Source: DATLHO01 sp035539855
GTDB taxonomy: Bacteria; Bacteroidota; Ignavibacteria; OLB7
Length of the DNA stretch: 15,255 bases
Assembly (NCBI GenBank): GCA_035539855.1
Contig: DATLHO010000261.1
Span: 1 to 15,255, forward strand
Reading direction: 5' to 3'
Part shown: positions 13,701 to 15,255 of the stretch, in pieces
Numbering within the stretch: position 1 is the stretch's first letter
How the letters are laid out: each line of letters opens with the position of its first letter
Translations under genes and position numbers: made by a program
The notes under the pieces: generated by a model
The model's database searches: none
What the model saw: only the letters and a program-made list of their open reading frames with translations
What the model was told of the DNA's origin: nothing

Positions 13701-14970
13701 TGCAAGCGGCCTGCAGGGCCGGCTCCAGCTCATCTCGGGCGACCGCGTGGACTTCGGTGACGTCACGATCGCGACGACGGGACAGCAGTCGCTGCGCGTG
13801 ACGAACAGCGGCGCCGCGCCGCTCGTCGTCGCCGACGTCGCGCTATCGGGCGCGGGCGTCTTCACGCTGACGGTGCCAGGACTGCCGCTGACGATCGCCC
13901 CGGGTGACACGGTCGTGATCCCCGCGCGCTTCGCACCCGTCGCCGCCGGCGCCGTCTCGGCACGCATCACGTTCGTCTCGAACGGCGTCATGCCGAGCAC
14001 CGAGCTCGAGCTCGTCGGCCGCGGCGTCGCGCCGGGACTCGCGCTCGATCGCAGTGCGCTCGCGTTCGGCGCCGTGCCCATCGCGCAGGCGCGTCTGGAC
14101 TCGTTCGTCGTGCGCAACACCGGAGCGCTTCCGCTCACGGGCGTCACGCTGACGCTCGACGGGCCTGCGGCCTCGGCGTTCGCGATCGTCTCGCCCTCGG
14201 GTGCATTCGATGTCGCCGCGGGAGCGACTCGCGTCGTCGTCGTGCGACTGCTTGCGCAGAGCGAGGCGAGCGCGTTGAGTGCGGGCATCAGGATTACCGC
14301 AACCGGAGGTGCGCGCAGCGACGTGAGCATCTCAGCGACGATCGTGGAGTCGATGCTCGCGACGGTCAGCGACGTCGACTTCGGAACGCGTGCTGACAAC
14401 GCGCCGATCGATACCGTCATCGTCGTGCGCAACAGCGGCACGATTCCGTTGCGCATCGACTCGATCGCGGTCGAGGGTGCGAAGGAGGGAGTGCGCGGCG
14501 CGTTCTTCCTCGCCACCGCGACAGCAGCGACGCTGGAGCCCGGAGGATCGCTCGACGTGCGAGTGCGCTTCGCCCCGTATGCGGGAGCCGGCGCGTACAC
14601 GGGACGCGTCGTGATCTACACGAACAATCCGCCCGACAGCGCCGTCTCGATCGCGCTTGCCGGCGTCGTGTCGGCACCGTCGAACGTCGACGATCCCGTC
14701 ACCGGCACGGGCGCGCTGCAGGTGAGCGCGGTGCGGCCGAACCCGGCATCGACCAATGCGTGGCTGACGATCCGCACAGCGCAGCCGACGCACGTCGTCG
14801 TCGCGATCCTCGACGCACGCGGACACGTCATCGCGACCGCATTCGACGGCGAGACCGTCGGCGAGGATCACATCCTCATCGACGCCTCGGTGCTCAGCGC
14901 CGGAGAATACATCGTCAGCGTCCGCTCGGGAGAAAACGTCGCAACGCGGCGGCTGATCGTCGTTCGGTAA
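10792..14970 (+). CDS. T9SS-exported matrixin-like zinc metalloprotease with seven ASH repeats
   Basis: The 1392-residue product has a signal peptide (about 1-23) followed directly by a metzincin catalytic domain (about 40-225). That domain has the zinc motif HEIGHFLGLAHS (H175, E176, H179, H185) and a Met-turn YSTMYP with M197. A carboxypeptidase-regulatory-like domain follows (about 231-305, AISGTVR to RYYVRIEPP), then a roughly 180-residue beta-rich region (about 355-540). Seven choice-of-anchor-D/ASH-type repeats of about 105 residues start near 551, 663, 765, 872, 977, 1083 and 1188. The end (about 1309-1392) is a T9SS type A sorting domain with PNP at 1316-1318 and closing strands GEYIVSVRSG and RRLIVVR. 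The only cysteine is in the signal peptide, so there is no cysteine-switch prodomain. It is probably released or attached at the cell surface. The substrate is unknown. Confidence 0.9.
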   Translation: MKTLRCLLLAIVGIAGAAQLRAGGPLSASGTTARRYATGSFPLTYRVDQGTLGAFSNTTATNIVGWSFWEWDSIGSAALSFNRGTQLPRDVNTGNDAYITGTGQWSDGINPIVFDTDGTITDAKLGAGAKNSVLGFATSAWTGTTYVEGYAIINGYLSGSGSTTDEDRYKATIVHEIGHFLGLAHSQVTMHADYSTMYPIIHKTAQRNTTPDDTAAMASLYPATGFTASVGAISGTVRTAAGSDLGGVVVLAVDSATGAAYSSVVDYYSGGSTAFASPPAASGSYTISGLPPGRYYVRIEPPKPEFSGGSLLASYATPQNTGIAREWYNGIGESGDMLLDDQNQKTSVGVSAGSTTGGIDIVANASATTSTLSYHASTSASSYGLPQGSNTGYAVRFTAPSNGSLVGVAVRVSALSVLPLTGTLTVTVHASAPGSLAGIPGTALGSVTIPYRDISANQETEIWLRGLGTAINFTAGTDFHVALTTNGSGTFTVLTDNGASTQNRSSYYTSANGWRNIPQGMAAGTPGYNLQMSAIYSTTLAGNPTPAITLGSTSLDFGRVRVNASADRTITVSNPGTATLNVSAAAATGADASAFTVIAGGAPFTVAPNASHQMTVRFTARRGGSSTKTASLSITSDAPTSPSAVSLTGTAIEPVAAKLMASIALGSRRVDSAHAITFAVLRNTGNDTLAISSIALAGADAGAGIRLLSSGAATRLAPDSTLAVRLEFAPTVRRSYAATLTVSHDDSTGSTSFAIAGTGVAPLIAASRDSLDLGGVRVQASGTAELWLRNTGNATMSLDGFSFVGADSTAFTIVAPSSLPQIVAQGDSILVRARFAPTGRRGYSTVLRVRTNAIPATKDIVVAGRGLAPVAYVPALAVVGSATVGSSIQEPALAVRNIGDAPLTIASLAIGGAHASEFSVAGVTLPAVVAPGDSVVVRIRFAPTVAGARTAELIVTSDDPASATQLVTLAASGLQGRLQLISGDRVDFGDVTIATTGQQSLRVTNSGAAPLVVADVALSGAGVFTLTVPGLPLTIAPGDTVVIPARFAPVAAGAVSARITFVSNGVMPSTELELVGRGVAPGLALDRSALAFGAVPIAQARLDSFVVRNTGALPLTGVTLTLDGPAASAFAIVSPSGAFDVAAGATRVVVVRLLAQSEASALSAGIRITATGGARSDVSISATIVESMLATVSDVDFGTRADNAPIDTVIVVRNSGTIPLRIDSIAVEGAKEGVRGAFFLATATAATLEPGGSLDVRVRFAPYAGAGAYTGRVVIYTNNPPDSAVSIALAGVVSAPSNVDDPVTGTGALQVSAVRPNPASTNAWLTIRTAQPTHVVVAILDARGHVIATAFDGETVGEDHILIDASVLSAGEYIVSVRSGENVATRRLIVVR

Positions 14971-14972
14971 TC

Positions 14973-15044
14973 GAGTCGCGCGCTCGGCCCCCGCGCTATC
15001 CGAACGACGGTGAGTCGCGTTCGACAGGGGCGAGTCGCGACTCG
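14973..15044. other. three GAGTCGCG motifs ending in a perfect 14-bp palindrome
   Basis: GAGTCGCG occurs at 14973, 15012 and 15032. The last lies within CGAGTCGCGACTCG (15031-15044), a perfect palindrome flanked by GGG and ATCGCCC. It sits between the metalloprotease stop and the next start. It could be a GC-rich terminator or an operator for the next gene; no T-tract is present. Confidence 0.45.
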
Positions 15045-15073
15045 ATCGCCCACGACCGAAGCAACGACCAACG

Positions 15074-15255
15074 ATGCGACGACTGGCCCTACTACTCTGC
15101 ATTCTGTTTCCTTCATGCTCCGATCTGCCGTGGAGCGACGAACCGACGCGGGATTCGCTCCTGCTGGCCGAGCGCGCGGGCGGAGTCTGGATCCAGGATT
15201 CGATCGAGTGGGAGGTCGGGACCGACACGGCCTCGGCGCTTGCATGGACATCATC
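15074..15255 (+). CDS. N-terminal part of a putative lipoprotein (runs off the window)
   Basis: An ATG at 15074 opens a reading frame that continues to the window end (60 codons and two bases seen). The N-terminus, MRRLALLLCILFPSC, is a short basic start, a hydrophobic core and a possible lipobox FPSC with Cys15. The -3 Phe and -2 Pro are unusual for a lipobox. The visible mature part is acidic and Trp-rich (DLPWSDEPTRDS, GGVWIQDSIEWEV). I do not recognise the family from this fragment. The gene lies about 100 bp after the metalloprotease gene, behind the palindrome, and may be a separate unit. No clear Shine-Dalgarno sequence is seen. Confidence 0.6.
   Translation, partial: MRRLALLLCILFPSCSDLPWSDEPTRDSLLLAERAGGVWIQDSIEWEVGTDTASALAWTS

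Overview
The window is GC-rich, densely coded DNA. A very long secreted protein ends in a type IX secretion (Por/T9SS type A) C-terminal domain, which points to the Bacteroidota/Chlorobiota side of bacteria. Choice-of-anchor-D (ASH) repeats joined to a T9SS tail in a GC-rich genome would suit Kapabacteria/Ignavibacteria or Rhodothermia. That placement is inference; no rRNA or other phylogenetic marker is present.

Left part (186-4594, + strand): an unrecognised lipoprotein gene overlaps gnd by ATGA, then come zwf and pgl, which also overlap by ATGA. Together gnd, zwf and pgl encode the whole oxidative pentose phosphate branch. G6PDH keeps the Arg-Gln pair that reads the NADP 2'-phosphate. 6PGDH has Asp-Ile where the NADP enzymes have Asn-Arg, so the two steps may use different cofactors.

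Middle-left (4580-7304, + strand): a tandem GATGTCA heptamer block, a stand-alone Clp N-domain protein, a strong hairpin, an sbcD gene with a TTG start and no sbcC beside it, and a small secreted protein. The secreted protein looks like a bacterial TIMP/netrin-module (NTR) domain, with a mature Cys-x-Cys N-terminus, fused to a carboxypeptidase-regulatory-like beta domain.

Middle-right (7323-9817, - strand): an OmpR-family response regulator and its sensor histidine kinase overlap by GTGA. The kinase converges on the TIMP-like gene with an 18-bp gap.

The 405-bp divergent intergenic region (9818-10222) holds two inverted copies of the heptamer block. Between them lies a roughly 134-bp inverted-repeat element with a near-perfect 56-bp palindromic core, which looks like a REP or MITE-type element.

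Right part (10223-15255, + strand): a secreted 190-residue protein with a possible degenerate NTR/OB-like pattern overlaps by ATGA a 1392-residue T9SS-exported matrixin-type metalloprotease with seven ASH repeats. After a run of GAGTCGCG motifs and a perfect palindrome, a probable lipoprotein gene runs off the end. A recurring theme is the cell surface: two lipoproteins, a metzincin protease, two NTR-like secreted proteins and an envelope-sensing two-component pair.
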